Assembly: GCF_023684405.1 (NCBI RefSeq) | Contig: NZ_JAGSOI010000024.1 | Location: forward strand, 1 to 34,489 | Source of the DNA: Methanococcoides seepicolus | GTDB lineage: Archaea > Halobacteriota > Methanosarcinia > Methanosarcinales > Methanosarcinaceae | Direction: 5' to 3' | DNA: 34,489 bases | Notes under the pieces: model-generated | Seen by the model: the letters and a program-made list of their open reading frames with translations, nothing else | The model's database searches: none | Told to the model about the DNA's origin: nothing | Made by a program: the position numbers and the translations under genes | In this document: piece after piece, positions 34,144 to 34,489 of the stretch | Numbering within the stretch: the first letter of the stretch is position 1 | How the letters are laid out: each line of letters starts with the position of its first letter

Positions 34144-34290
34144 ATGTCAAATAAAGACAAAAAAACATACGGGTTCGGTGGACAAAAACCAAGGACTGAT
34201 GGCATGACTGAATTTAATAACAATGAGAATGGCAACACATCAATAATTGCAAGCGAACAAGAGAAATCGAAGTCGAAATCGAAAAAATAA
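34144..34290 (+). CDS. Very small polar protein, second gene of the pair
   Basis: A 48-residue ORF (begins MSNKDKKTYGFGGQKPRTDG, ends EKSKSKSKK). It is hydrophilic with a lysine-rich start and end and many Asn, and it has no membrane segment. AGAGGG stands 7 nt before the ATG, a good ribosome-binding site, and the gene starts 13 nt after the membrane-anchored protein. The composition suggests a disordered or nucleic-acid-binding peptide. Function is unknown; translation is supported by the ribosome-binding site and position only. Confidence 0.45.
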   Translation: MSNKDKKTYGFGGQKPRTDGMTEFNNNENGNTSIIASEQEKSKSKSKK

Positions 34291-34398
34291 AAAATAATTA
34301 AGCAGGAGTATTATAAATTAATAGTAACTATTCAGCCTACCTATCGTCAATCCTGTATGACCGACTATAATACAAAAAATTAATTTGCAACCCTAAAA

Positions 34399-34489
34399 TC
34401 AAACAATCGTTGGAACAAATGGCTTTCCATCGATTGCATCTTGAATAGCTTTCATCACAGAAAGTTGATTCTTCTTAACAGTAGAAATG
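34399..34489 (-). CDS. C-terminal end of a probable transposase (partial)
   Basis: On the minus strand an open frame enters from the right edge and stops at 34399-34401. The 29 visible residues begin ISTVKKNQLSVMKAIQDAID and end GKPFVPTIV. This pattern (YISTxKKN...VxxAIxxAxxGxPFxP) resembles the last residues of IS66-type transposases as I remember them. The rest lies outside the window, so the call is tentative. It fits the mobile-element-rich right end. Confidence 0.4.
   Translation of the reverse strand, partial: ISTVKKNQLSVMKAIQDAIDGKPFVPTIV

Overview
The window is a chromosomal segment of a methanogenic archaeon, most likely of the Methanosarcinaceae (a Methanococcoides- or Methanolobus-like organism). 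This is inferred from the gene families, not from a database search. The main pointers are the chromatin protein MC1, the methanopterin enzyme MptA (GTP cyclohydrolase IV), ribosomal protein eS17, SRP54, a separate GMP-synthase ATP-pyrophosphatase subunit, the archaeosine radical-SAM enzyme RaSEA, an archaeal initiator tRNA, TATA-box promoters, some leaderless-looking starts, and a moderately AT-rich sequence.

Layout. Positions 1-2.7 kb hold a TusA-like sulfur carrier, a winged-helix regulator with a frame break near its start, a tRNA-Val/Phe/Gly cluster and a HesA/MoeB/ThiF-type E1-like enzyme. Positions 2.8-8.6 kb are a complete, tightly overlapping mrpABCDEFG Na+/H+ antiporter operon. Positions 8.6-11.6 kb hold the tRNA t6A enzyme Sua5/TsaC, a small membrane protein, convergent SRP54 and the initiator tRNA-Met. 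Positions 11.8-14.6 kb carry an OapC-type zinc-ribbon protein, a DUF1624-type membrane protein, DNA polymerase IV with a PCNA-binding tail and a small membrane protein. Positions 14.7-16.6 kb are eS17-dapA-dapB (lysine/diaminopimelate synthesis). An IS91-like element with a truncated transposase follows at 16.65-17.87 kb.

Positions 17.9-19.3 kb are pyrB-pyrI (pyrimidines), followed by a small conserved protein. Positions 20-22 kb hold a fused hexulose-6-phosphate synthase/RraA-like protein with no visible standard start codon, directly followed by a prepilin peptidase. RecQ helicase is convergent to it. Positions 24.2-26.1 kb are guaAb-RaSEA (GMP synthesis and archaeosine), then argB on the other strand, MC1, and mptA with a DUF2098 gene. 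Positions 29.2-31.3 kb contain a predicted nucleotidyltransferase, a GNAT acetyltransferase, tRNA-Arg(CCT) and a small DUF5371-like protein.

The right end, 31.7 kb onward, changes character. A nucleotide-sugar dehydrogenase is followed by AT-rich accessory DNA with two short inverted-repeat (MITE-like) elements, a membrane-protein gene ended by one of them, two unrecognised small genes and the end of a probable transposase.

Most of the window is core metabolism and information processing. No CRISPR array, defence island or clear new multi-gene system is visible. The best leads are the frame break in the regulator and its operator-like promoter, the missing start codon of the Hps-RraA fusion, the in-frame TGA in the IS91-like transposase, the pair of MITE-like elements, and the unrecognised small-gene pair at the right end.
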